Shown: positions 1 through 5,690 of the stretch, piece by piece
Layout: each line of letters opens with the position of its first letter
How positions within the stretch are numbered: the stretch's first letter is position 1
Source of the DNA: Flavobacterium psychrophilum
GTDB lineage: Bacteria; Bacteroidota; Bacteroidia; Flavobacteriales; Flavobacteriaceae
Direction of reading: 5' to 3'
Length of the DNA: 5,690 bases
Assembly (NCBI GenBank): GCA_945907225.1
Contig: CAMDSN010000112.1
Location: forward strand, 1-5,690
Notes under the pieces: generated by a model
Told to the model about the DNA's origin: nothing
The model's input: only the letters and a program-made list of their open reading frames with translations
Databases searched by the model: none
Made by a program: the position numbers and the translations under genes

Positions 1-285
1 TTAGTAAAAGAAGTTTTTGAGTTTCCAGTAATGGAAGAAACCGTGCCGTTGGATTTTTGGGAACATGGAACTAATAAGCAAGATGGGTTTGAGTTGATAA
101 TTGCCCGAAAGGATAAGGATATTTATCTTGGGGTTTTCAATTGGAGTGATAAACCTAAAGCCTATAAATTAATAGCTTTTGGAAAAACAAGCCCCATGCT
201 TTTAGAAGGGCGTCACTCTCAAATCATAAAATACGAAGGGAAAAAATCATTTGACGAACTATGCGAGGACATGAAATCGTTATAA
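1..285 (+). CDS. C-terminal part of a probable alpha-galactosidase-like glycoside hydrolase (5' end outside window)
   Basis: The frame is open from the first base and ends at TAA 283-285, giving 94 residues of a longer protein. The in-frame ATG at 31 is internal, because coding sequence continues upstream of it and no leader precedes it. The visible part reads as a small beta-sandwich. The stretch IYLGVFNWSDKPKAYKL (encoded at about 121-171) resembles the 'FNWSD/TDxPK' strand common in C-terminal beta domains of clan GH-D enzymes (GH27/GH36 alpha-galactosidases and relatives), where it packs against the catalytic barrel. The catalytic barrel itself is not in the window, so family and substrate are inferred from this tail alone. 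Another glycosidase with a similar C-terminal domain is possible. The gap to the next gene on the same strand is 64 bases with no convincing terminator, so co-transcription is likely. That fits a glycan-degradation locus in which this enzyme would cleave terminal sugars from oligosaccharides. Confidence 0.6.
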   Translation, partial: LVKEVFEFPVMEETVPLDFWEHGTNKQDGFELIIARKDKDIYLGVFNWSDKPKAYKLIAFGKTSPMLLEGRHSQIIKYEGKKSFDELCEDMKSL

Positions 286-349
286 GATGTTTATATTAAG
301 GAAGTCTTAACGTCTGTAAGATCAGAGGTTGACTAAAAATTTTATGTAA

Positions 350-2353
350 ATGAAAAAACAAATTAAAATCTATTTAATATACATAATTACATTTATATCC
401 TGGACGCAGTCTGTACATGCTCAAAGTACCATTTTACCAATTAATTCCTATGGGGTTTGGGACAGATCAAATAGATATGACATTTCAGTTGATACTGATT
501 ACAATTATTTGAAAGGAATAAGTGCCGATGTAAATTGGGAAGATGTGCAACCAAATAACTCCCTTCAATACGATTGGTCTGAAATTCAAACTATATTACA
601 AACTGCCTACAACAACAATCAGATGGTTAACATAAGCGTAGGTGTTGGACCCGATGCGCCAGCTTGGATATATGCTAATGGTGTACCAAGTGTGATTACA
701 AATGATACAGATCATCCAAATTGGACACAATATCCGTATTATTTGGATAACGACTATAAAACGTATTATTACAATATGATAAGCAATTTTGGTAATTTCT
801 TACGATCTCTACCAGAAAATCTATTCAATCAAATTGCCTATGTTCAAGTAAAAACTGGATGCACAGGAGATGAAGTTGCCTATAAGGGAACACCCAATAA
901 TTCCTCATATATTATTTCTGATAATCAATGGCGAACATTTCGGTTAGGAGTATTTGAGAAATTTAGATTAGCATTTAACACAGGCAATAGTAACACCCAG
1001 ATCGGGCTTCTATTCAACAACATTGATCCTGTTGACGAACCCTCAGAATGGCAATGGGTAAACAATACTATTACCTATGGATTTGGAATAAAAGGCGGTG
1101 CGTATGCTAGAGGACACCATCTTTCAGACGAATTAGATTTTAAAACTACTTGGACTCCTTATCTAATTAATCCTCCAGGATTACATTTGTTTTCAGCTGC
1201 CGAAATGGATCAAAGTTGGACTAAACCATTGTACCAAATTAATGTCCCATTAGGGTTTTATTGGGGTGCATTAGGCGGACTTAATACAGGTCTTTCCGTT
1301 TGGCTCGTTACCCAAAGTGCTTTGGAAGAAGCACAAACAAGACCAGAATTACATGATGTTTTTAAGATGTTTAATAAATATTCCAAACAAGTATATCCTA
1401 GTACGGCAGATGCTGCCTATTCCATTTTTCATGAAGGATTAAATTCTCAAAATACTATTAAATTTCCAGTTAATGTCTATGGTCAAGCCAATCAGCAAAA
1501 TCAGTCACGATATACTGCTATTTGCAATGCCTATTCAAGCCGTGGTGCTCGAATGGATGATGTTTCTGCGGCTACACAAGGACAAGTTTATCAGCGTGAT
1601 CAACAAACAGGTTATAACGATGCTGGATGGAATATTGAAGAAGGAAATTACGAGAGGTGGATAACACAAATAAATCCAGATTTAACATCAATTGGTCTTT
1701 TCAGGGTAAGAGGAACTATCAATTCAAATTCGTCTAAATATGATCGTTTTGCACGATCTTTTCAAAATAGTAGTGGCAAAAATACAATGTATTTTAAATT
1801 TCATTCTGATGTTTTTTCACTTTCAGCTCCTGCCAATTTAACATTTAAAATTACGTGGCTAGACAAAAATCAAAATTCGACCTGGGCACTAAAATATTAT
1901 GATTCATCTGGCTTACAGACTGCAATAAATGTAACTGGTATTGGAGACAATCAATGGAAAACAATTAATGTAACGTTACAAAATCCAATAATTAATCAAA
2001 GTGGAGTTTTAGGTTCTGATTTTATGTTGGTAAATACAGATAGCATTGACGATATCTTTCACGGAATTGAGGTAGATATTACCCGGGCAAGCGACTTAAA
2101 TTCTATTGATTATAATTCTGATGATTCTGAAACATTACTTTATCCAAACCCAACATCGTCTGGTCTTTATTGGAATAAAAATAGTACACCCGATGAAATC
2201 ATTGTGTATAATTCAACAGGGCAAGTAGTTTTAAACGTCAATAAACCTGAAAACAATTCTATTAGCCTAATAAATTTAGAGAAAGGGATTTATTTTATTG
2301 TATTTCTTAAAGAGAAACAAAGCGTATTTACCAAGAAAATAATTAAAGAATAA
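350..2353 (+). CDS. Secreted GH42-like (clan GH-A) glycoside hydrolase with T9SS C-terminal sorting domain
   Basis: Complete 667-residue protein. Residues 1-24 form a signal peptide (KK start, hydrophobic core, VHA cleavage site before Q25). Residues about 30-345 look like a TIM barrel. The segment LKGISADVNWEDVQP (54-68), then YDWSEI (74-79) and the DAPAWIY/GVPSVI stretch (102-116), follows the order seen in GH42 beta-galactosidases. A probable acid/base is E175 in TGCTGDEVAYKG, where GH42 normally has NE. A probable nucleophile is E285 in FSAAEMDQSW, followed by FYWGALGGLNTGLSVW (303-318) as strand 8. Residues about 455-585 are beta-rich and may form a carbohydrate-binding-like sandwich. 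Residues about 594-667 are a type IX sorting domain: LYPNP (597-601), IIVYNSTGQVV, LEKGIYFIVF and a basic C-terminus. The enzyme is therefore expected outside the outer membrane or anchored on the surface, probably attacking polysaccharide. Start: the ATG at 350 gives the signal peptide directly; an ATG at 344 is followed at once by TAA. Sugar specificity is unknown. Divergent GH42-related families active on algal galactans (such as GH167) are a possible alternative placement. Confidence 0.75.
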   Translation: MKKQIKIYLIYIITFISWTQSVHAQSTILPINSYGVWDRSNRYDISVDTDYNYLKGISADVNWEDVQPNNSLQYDWSEIQTILQTAYNNNQMVNISVGVGPDAPAWIYANGVPSVITNDTDHPNWTQYPYYLDNDYKTYYYNMISNFGNFLRSLPENLFNQIAYVQVKTGCTGDEVAYKGTPNNSSYIISDNQWRTFRLGVFEKFRLAFNTGNSNTQIGLLFNNIDPVDEPSEWQWVNNTITYGFGIKGGAYARGHHLSDELDFKTTWTPYLINPPGLHLFSAAEMDQSWTKPLYQINVPLGFYWGALGGLNTGLSVWLVTQSALEEAQTRPELHDVFKMFNKYSKQVYPSTADAAYSIFHEGLNSQNTIKFPVNVYGQANQQNQSRYTAICNAYSSRGARMDDVSAATQGQVYQRDQQTGYNDAGWNIEEGNYERWITQINPDLTSIGLFRVRGTINSNSSKYDRFARSFQNSSGKNTMYFKFHSDVFSLSAPANLTFKITWLDKNQNSTWALKYYDSSGLQTAINVTGIGDNQWKTINVTLQNPIINQSGVLGSDFMLVNTDSIDDIFHGIEVDITRASDLNSIDYNSDDSETLLYPNPTSSGLYWNKNSTPDEIIVYNSTGQVVLNVNKPENNSISLINLEKGIYFIVFLKEKQSVFTKKIIKE

Positions 2354-2378
2354 CAGTTGCTATACTTAAAAATAGTGC

Positions 2379-2415
2379 AATGGCTTTTTAATTTATAAAA
2401 GCATTAAACCTTTTT
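2379..2415 (+). terminator. Possible weak intrinsic terminator after the GH42-like gene
   Basis: AATG-(G)-CTTTT at 2379-2388 can pair with AAAAGCATT at 2397-2405, giving nine pairs with one bulged G and an 8-base AT-rich loop. A run of five T (2411-2415) follows after a short AAACC gap. It lies 25 bases past the stop codon, where a terminator would be expected. The stem has only two G-C pairs and the T run is not adjacent, so it could be leaky or accidental. If it does not work, the next gene is transcribed together with the glycosidase. Confidence 0.35.
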
Positions 2416-2463
2416 ATTTATTGAAAGTCAAGAAAAATATTTAACCATATAACAAATATAAAA

Positions 2464-2802
2464 ATGAAAAAAGTAATTTTCGCAGCTTTATTAGCTGCAA
2501 GTTTAAGCGGATTTGCTCAAGAAGCAGGAAAAAAAGGTGGGGCTGATAAAATGTTGCAAAAAATGACAACTGAATTATCTTTAACAGCTGATCAACAAGC
2601 AGCAATAATGCCGATTGTTGAAGAAAAAATGGCTCTAAAAAAAGACACCAAACAAAATCCGGATCATGCAGATGCAAATAAAGAAAAAGGGAAAGAACTG
2701 AATAAAAAAATTAAAGCCTTGTTGACACCTGCGCAATTAGAAATTCAGAAAGCCAATATGCAGAAAGCTAAAGCTGAAGGAACAAAAGAAGATAAAGAAT
2801 AA
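2464..2802 (+). CDS. Small exported LTxxQ-motif (Spy/CpxP-like) periplasmic protein
   Basis: 112 residues. Residues 1-18 are a signal peptide (MKK, AALLAASLSG core, GFA cleavage before Q19). No lipobox Cys is present, and the protein has no cysteine at all, so a soluble periplasmic location is expected. The mature part is charged, Lys-rich and predicted all-helical. It carries two LTxxQ motifs: LTADQ at 40-44 and LTPAQ at 87-91. Paired LTxxQ motifs are the hallmark of the Spy/CpxP family, whose members form a helical cradle and act as envelope-stress chaperones (Spy) or as modulators of a sensor kinase (CpxP). In Bacteroidota many short proteins of this kind have no known role, so function is inferred from motif and length only. 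The start at 2464 gives the signal peptide directly and follows an A/T-rich leader without Shine-Dalgarno, which is normal for the phylum. The gene sits 110 bases after the glycosidase gene and is closed by a strong terminator. No convincing promoter was found in the 110-base gap. Confidence 0.7.
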   Translation: MKKVIFAALLAASLSGFAQEAGKKGGADKMLQKMTTELSLTADQQAAIMPIVEEKMALKKDTKQNPDHADANKEKGKELNKKIKALLTPAQLEIQKANMQKAKAEGTKEDKE

Positions 2803-2827
2803 AAACCAAATCTTTTAACACGTATAT

Positions 2828-2858
2828 AAACTTCTGGGAAACTGGAAGTTTTTTTTTT
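2828..2858 (+). terminator. Strong Rho-independent terminator after the LTxxQ gene
   Basis: AAACTTCTGG (2828-2837) pairs with CTGGAAGTTT (2842-2851) over ten positions, eight Watson-Crick plus two G-T wobbles. The stem is closed by a GAAA loop (2838-2841, a GNRA tetraloop). The 3' arm runs into ten consecutive T (2849-2858). It starts 25 bases after the stop codon at 2802. It separates the upstream glycosidase/LTxxQ transcript from the susC-type transcript. Confidence 0.88.
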
Positions 2859-2958
2859 GAGTAAAGTCAATTATTCCATGCATATTTTGCTGTCGAAACA
2901 ATTGTATTTGGAGGTTATATAGTAATTGTATAATTCAAATAAATCACGGACTGTATAA

Positions 2959-2978
2959 ATTGAGACAAATTGACACTA
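2959..2978. repeat. Imperfect 10-bp tandem direct repeat
   Basis: ATTGAGACAA (2959-2968) is followed directly by ATTGACACTA (2969-2978), matching at eight of ten positions. The period is close to one helical turn, so both copies would face the same side of the DNA. It lies just upstream of the -33 element of candidate promoter A, a normal place for an activator site. It could also be chance in AT-rich DNA. Confidence 0.3.
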
Positions 2979-2988
2979 ATAAAGAGAC

Positions 2989-3027
2989 TTTTTGTACTAG
3001 CTTAAATCTTCTTAGAAGCTATTTTTG
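2989..3027 (+). promoter_or_regulatory. Candidate Bacteroidota promoter A (perfect -7, long spacer)
   Basis: TATTTTTG at 3020-3027 matches the Bacteroidota -7 consensus TAnnTTTG at every fixed position. The nearest suitable -33 element is TTTTTG at 2989-2994, which leaves a 25-base spacer, slightly longer than the usual 17-23. A short palindrome, CTTCT-T-AGAAG (3008-3018), sits in the spacer just before the -7 element. Transcription from here would give a leader of about 105 bases. Confidence 0.3.
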
Positions 3028-3040
3028 ATTGAACTTTAAA

Positions 3041-3073
3041 TTTTGACATTCCTTCTATAAAAATTTATATTTT
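3041..3073 (+). promoter_or_regulatory. Candidate Bacteroidota promoter B (good spacing, one -7 mismatch)
   Basis: TTTTG at 3041-3045 can serve as the -33 element and TATATTTT at 3066-3073 as the -7 element. The latter matches TAnnTTTG except for the last base. The spacer from TTG to TA is 20 bases, in the normal range for Flavobacterium-type promoters. Transcription would begin near 3080, leaving a leader of about 60 bases before the SusC start. A palindrome at 3071-3086 overlaps the -7 end and the expected start site, as an operator would. Confidence 0.35.
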
Positions 3074-3086
3074 TAAGGTCTTAAAA
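3071..3086. promoter_or_regulatory. Palindrome, possible operator
   Basis: TTTTAAG (3071-3077) and CTTAAAA (3080-3086) are perfect inverted copies around a central GT. The site overlaps the -7 element and likely start point of candidate promoter B, and lies about 56 bases before the SusC ATG. It is not followed by a T run and the stem is AT-rich, so a protein-binding site is a better reading than a terminator. No cognate regulator is visible. Confidence 0.3.
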
Positions 3087-3141
3087 TTTATACTTATTCG
3101 TGATTTTTCAAACAAATCAACTTATTAGCTAACTCGAAAAA

Positions 3142-5690
3142 ATGAAATTTAAATTAGTAACGATTATTTTTTTAACATCTTTTTTATCCTCGTTTGCTCA
3201 AACAACAATTGAAGGAGTTGTTAGTGATGTAAAAGGATTGCCCATGATTGGAGCTAATGTAGTTGTCAAAGGAACTAAAAATGCGGTTTTAACTGATTTT
3301 GAAGGAGCTTTTAAAATACAGGCAAAAATTGGTGATGTATTACTTATTTCAAGTTTAGGATTTGATAAAAAAGCACTAAAAATACAGGGGAATTTTATAA
3401 AAATTGTTCTCGGAGAAGTAAATGAAGCTTTGAATGAAGTTGTCGTAATTGGTTATGGTTCAGTAAAGAAAAAGGATTTGACTGGAGCTGTTTCATCCGT
3501 AAGAGCAACAAGTATAGAGAAAGGAGATCCAATAGATCTTCAAACCGCTTTATCAGGTCGTGTTGCTGGTCTTCAAATAACACAAAACGATAACGGATTA
3601 GGATCAGGTGTAAAGGCAATTATTCGGGGTGGTAGTTCACTCACCAGCGGTAATCAGCCCTTATATGTAATTGATGGTTTTCCAATTGTTCCAGATGATA
3701 ATGTGTCATCAAATCCATTATCGGATATAGACCCTGGTCAGATCAAGTCTATCGAAGTTTTAAAAGACGCATCTGCAACAGCGATCTATGGTGCAAGGGG
3801 GTCGAATGGAGTAATTATAATTACAACAAAATTAGGAAAAGAAGGAAAACCCGTACTAACTGCAACATTAAGTTCTGGAACCTCATTTGTATCAAAATTT
3901 CCCAGGACACTTACTGATTTAGAGTACCTCGATAGACAAATAATTGAAGATAATATCAATTATTTAAATGGCACCACTGACAATTTAAGCACCTATTGGC
4001 AAGATAAAAAAAATGCAAATGAACGAGGGGTAGATTGGGCAAAAGAAGCAACTCAGCTTGCATCAACACGGAGGATGGATCTTAGCATGGGTGGCGGAAG
4101 TAAAGAAGGATTAAATTATCAAATTTCAGGAAATTTTTTAGATCAAGAAGGTGTAGTTATTTATACTAATTTTAAGAGATATAATTTAAATTCGAACTTA
4201 GTTCAATCTATTGGAAGTAAAACTAGAATTGGGGCCAATATTAAATTGGCATTTTCTAAAAATATTGGAAGAAGTCTTGATAAAGATGCCGATGGTATTT
4301 TTAAAAAGATTTTTTCTACTAATCCTTTTCAGCCTCTTAATTTTCAACTCGGAGAAGACATTGATATTGATCCAGAAACTGATACTGGAGACAATGAAAA
4401 TGTTATTACTTATCTAAAAGAGGTGAAAAATGAAACTCAAAGTACTAGAATCTTAGGAAATTTATTTTATGAAACAAAATTACATAGTAATTTGACTTTT
4501 TATACTAGTTATGGTTTTAATCGCGGGTATATTAATAACCAAATATTTTTACCCTCAACTGTATTAAAAGGATATCGGCAAAATGGAATCGCCGAATTTG
4601 AAAAAATTGAAGCTATAAATCAAGTAGTTGAAACTCGATTAAGTTATAAAAAAGTAATTGACAAGCACAATTTTAACGCTACGGCAGTTGGTGAATTTTC
4701 AGGTAATCTGAAAAGTATATCTACTTATGGGGCAACTGGTTTTAGTAATCAAACGGGGGGCTTTAATAACTTATCAAGTGCAACTATAGCAACTTTACCT
4801 AAAAACAATATTGCACAAGATAACTTAATGTCTTATTTGGGCAGAGTGGCTTATGGTTATAATAATAAATACCTTTTAACTGCATCCATTAGAGCAGACG
4901 GTTCTTCAAAATTTGGGAAAGAAAATAAATGGGCATACTTTCCTTCTGTTGCTTTGGGATGGACACTTTCGGAAGAGTCAATCATTAAAAATATGAATAT
5001 TTTTGATAATTTAAAGCTGAGAGCATCGTATGGAATAACTGGCAATAACCAGATACCTGCATATAGCTCTATAGGTTTAACTGGGGCAGCAAATTATGTA
5101 TTCAATGATGTATTTTATTCAGGAATAGCTCAGAACAATGTCTCTAATCCTGGCTTAAAATGGGAAACTACTACACAAACCAATTATGGTATTGATTTAG
5201 GGGTTTTAAAAAATCGTTTAAACATTACTGCTGAAGTTTATTATAAAAAAACAACTGATTTATTGTTAGACGTTCAATTACCTTCATCCTCAGGTTTCGA
5301 AACTGCATTAAAGAATATTGGTTCTTTTAGTAATAGGGGGTTTGAATTAACAGTTAATTCAGTCAATATTGACAATAGCAGTTTTAAATGGAGATCTGAT
5401 TTTACTTTTTCATTTAATAGAAATAAGGTGCTAGATTTAGGAGATAAGGATGAATTTTTTTTTAATGCTAATATTTTTCCAAGTAAATTCATGAATGAAA
5501 TATTGATTCGTGTAGGAGAGTCAACTGGTATTTATTATGGATACATTGAAGATCAAATTATTAACAATCAAACAGAAGCGGCAAATAGCCCTTTACAAGT
5601 TGGTGTTGGAATTCCAGATATAAATAATAACGGACAAGTCAAAATTTATGATGTCAATGGAGATGGATTAATTGATAGTTATGACAAAGT
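3142..5690 (+). CDS. SusC/RagA-family TonB-dependent outer-membrane transporter (3' end outside window)
   Basis: The frame is open from ATG 3142 to the window end: 849 codons plus two bases. SusC proteins usually have about 1000-1100 residues, so roughly the last fifth is missing because of the window edge, not a mutation. Residues 1-19 are a signal peptide (SFA before Q20). Residues about 22-92 form a carboxypeptidase-regulatory-like beta domain (IEGVVSD, GANVVVKGT, TDFEGAFKI). LNEVVVIGYG (97-106) is the usual TonB-box region of the family. The plug follows: KKKDLTGAVSSV (110-121), IRGGSS (161-166), PLYVIDG (173-179) and DASATAIYGARGSNGV (209-224). The barrel begins near 235; it includes RADGSSKFG (584-592), SYGITGNNQIP (629-639), WETTTQTNYGIDLG (674-687) and DVNGDGLIDSYDK (837-849), all typical SusC signatures. 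There is no N-terminal STN domain, so it is not a classical sigma/anti-sigma signalling transducer. It should import glycan fragments using TonB energy together with a SusD lipoprotein, expected just downstream but not visible. The neighbouring glycosidase genes support an oligosaccharide substrate. Confidence 0.95.
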   Translation, partial: MKFKLVTIIFLTSFLSSFAQTTIEGVVSDVKGLPMIGANVVVKGTKNAVLTDFEGAFKIQAKIGDVLLISSLGFDKKALKIQGNFIKIVLGEVNEALNEVVVIGYGSVKKKDLTGAVSSVRATSIEKGDPIDLQTALSGRVAGLQITQNDNGLGSGVKAIIRGGSSLTSGNQPLYVIDGFPIVPDDNVSSNPLSDIDPGQIKSIEVLKDASATAIYGARGSNGVIIITTKLGKEGKPVLTATLSSGTSFVSKFPRTLTDLEYLDRQIIEDNINYLNGTTDNLSTYWQDKKNANERGVDWAKEATQLASTRRMDLSMGGGSKEGLNYQISGNFLDQEGVVIYTNFKRYNLNSNLVQSIGSKTRIGANIKLAFSKNIGRSLDKDADGIFKKIFSTNPFQPLNFQLGEDIDIDPETDTGDNENVITYLKEVKNETQSTRILGNLFYETKLHSNLTFYTSYGFNRGYINNQIFLPSTVLKGYRQNGIAEFEKIEAINQVVETRLSYKKVIDKHNFNATAVGEFSGNLKSISTYGATGFSNQTGGFNNLSSATIATLPKNNIAQDNLMSYLGRVAYGYNNKYLLTASIRADGSSKFGKENKWAYFPSVALGWTLSEESIIKNMNIFDNLKLRASYGITGNNQIPAYSSIGLTGAANYVFNDVFYSGIAQNNVSNPGLKWETTTQTNYGIDLGVLKNRLNITAEVYYKKTTDLLLDVQLPSSSGFETALKNIGSFSNRGFELTVNSVNIDNSSFKWRSDFTFSFNRNKVLDLGDKDEFFFNANIFPSKFMNEILIRVGESTGIYYGYIEDQIINNQTEAANSPLQVGVGIPDINNNGQVKIYDVNGDGLIDSYDK

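Larger units (their letters stand above)
2859..3141 (+). other. Non-coding control region upstream of the SusC-type gene
   Basis: These 283 bases lie between the terminator of the LTxxQ gene and the SusC start. No open frame with coding character was found on either strand. The region is extremely AT-rich and holds two promoter-like arrangements (2989-3027 and 3041-3073), a near-perfect 10-bp tandem repeat (2959-2978), a 16-bp palindrome (3071-3086) and three AAATTT cores spaced exactly 23 bp apart (3038, 3061, 3084). The upstream gene ends in a strong terminator, so transcription of the transporter gene should start here. PUL transporter genes are usually induced by their glycan, but no regulator gene is visible in this window. 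Confidence 0.6.

Noticed and set aside
304..322. Short hairpin GTCTTA...TAAGAT between the first two genes
   Set aside because: The stem is only five Watson-Crick pairs plus a wobble, with a 7-base loop and no T run, so it is not a credible terminator.
1473..1664. Open frame on the + strand inside the GH42-like gene
   Set aside because: It lies wholly within a well-supported coding sequence in another frame, with no signal peptide, domain or leader of its own.
2421..2463. Possible promoter directly in front of the LTxxQ gene (TTG at 2421-2423)
   Set aside because: No TAnnTTTG-like element occurs 17-23 bases downstream; the best A/T stretches fit the consensus poorly, so no promoter is called.
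2441..2677. Minus-strand open frame opposite the LTxxQ gene
   Set aside because: Its Leu/Phe-rich product is what the reverse complement of Lys/Glu/Gln-rich coding sequence gives; the + strand gene has a signal peptide and two LTxxQ motifs.
2803..3141. Small RNA gene, riboswitch or CRISPR array in the intergenic region
   Set aside because: The repeats are too short and too few for CRISPR, and no extended conserved-looking secondary structure was found apart from the terminator hairpin and AT-rich palindromes.
3395..3619. Minus-strand open frame inside the SusC gene
   Set aside because: It is opposite the TonB-box and plug region, which is clearly coding on the + strand; the Leu-rich composition marks it as a shadow.
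4211..4417. Second-frame + strand open frame inside the SusC gene
   Set aside because: It overlaps the continuous SusC barrel frame and has low-complexity hydrophobic content without recognisable motifs.
4857..5492. Two minus-strand open frames (4857-5045 and 5274-5492)
   Set aside because: Both lie opposite conserved SusC barrel signatures and have no features of their own.

Overview
The window looks like chromosomal DNA from a member of the Bacteroidota, most likely class Flavobacteriia. The DNA is strongly AT-rich. A secreted enzyme carries a C-terminal type IX secretion (T9SS) sorting domain, which is restricted to this phylum. There is a SusC/RagA-type outer-membrane transporter, and the start codons follow A/T-rich leaders without Shine-Dalgarno sequences. 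The exact genus cannot be read from the sequence.

Layout, all on the + strand: (1) positions 1-285, the 3' end of a gene whose product ends in a beta-domain resembling the C-terminus of alpha-galactosidase-type (clan GH-D) glycoside hydrolases. (2) 350-2353, a complete 667-residue secreted protein: signal peptide, a TIM-barrel glycosidase region resembling clan GH-A/GH42, a beta-rich module, then a T9SS sorting domain. (3) 2464-2802, a 112-residue exported protein with two LTxxQ motifs (Spy/CpxP-like), followed by a clear intrinsic terminator at 2828-2858. (4) 2859-3141, an unusually structured non-coding region with promoter-like elements, a palindrome and spaced repeats. (5) 3142-5690, the first 849 codons of a SusC/RagA-family TonB-dependent transporter, cut by the window end.

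Together this looks like an internal part or edge of a polysaccharide utilization locus (PUL). A T9SS-exported glycosidase would act on polysaccharide outside the cell or at its surface. The SusC-like pore, normally paired with a SusD lipoprotein encoded just downstream, would import oligosaccharides, and the first gene's glycosidase would release monosaccharides. The substrate is not determined. The GH42-like fold beside a probable alpha-galactosidase makes a galactose-containing glycan (possibly an algal galactan) a reasonable guess, but only a guess.

The most interesting points are the divergent GH42-like enzyme, with an Asp-Glu in place of the usual Asn-Glu at the putative acid/base site, the LTxxQ protein placed between the glycosidase and the transporter, and the repeat-rich control region in front of susC. 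No RNA gene, CRISPR array, insertion sequence or clearly new defence-type system was seen.
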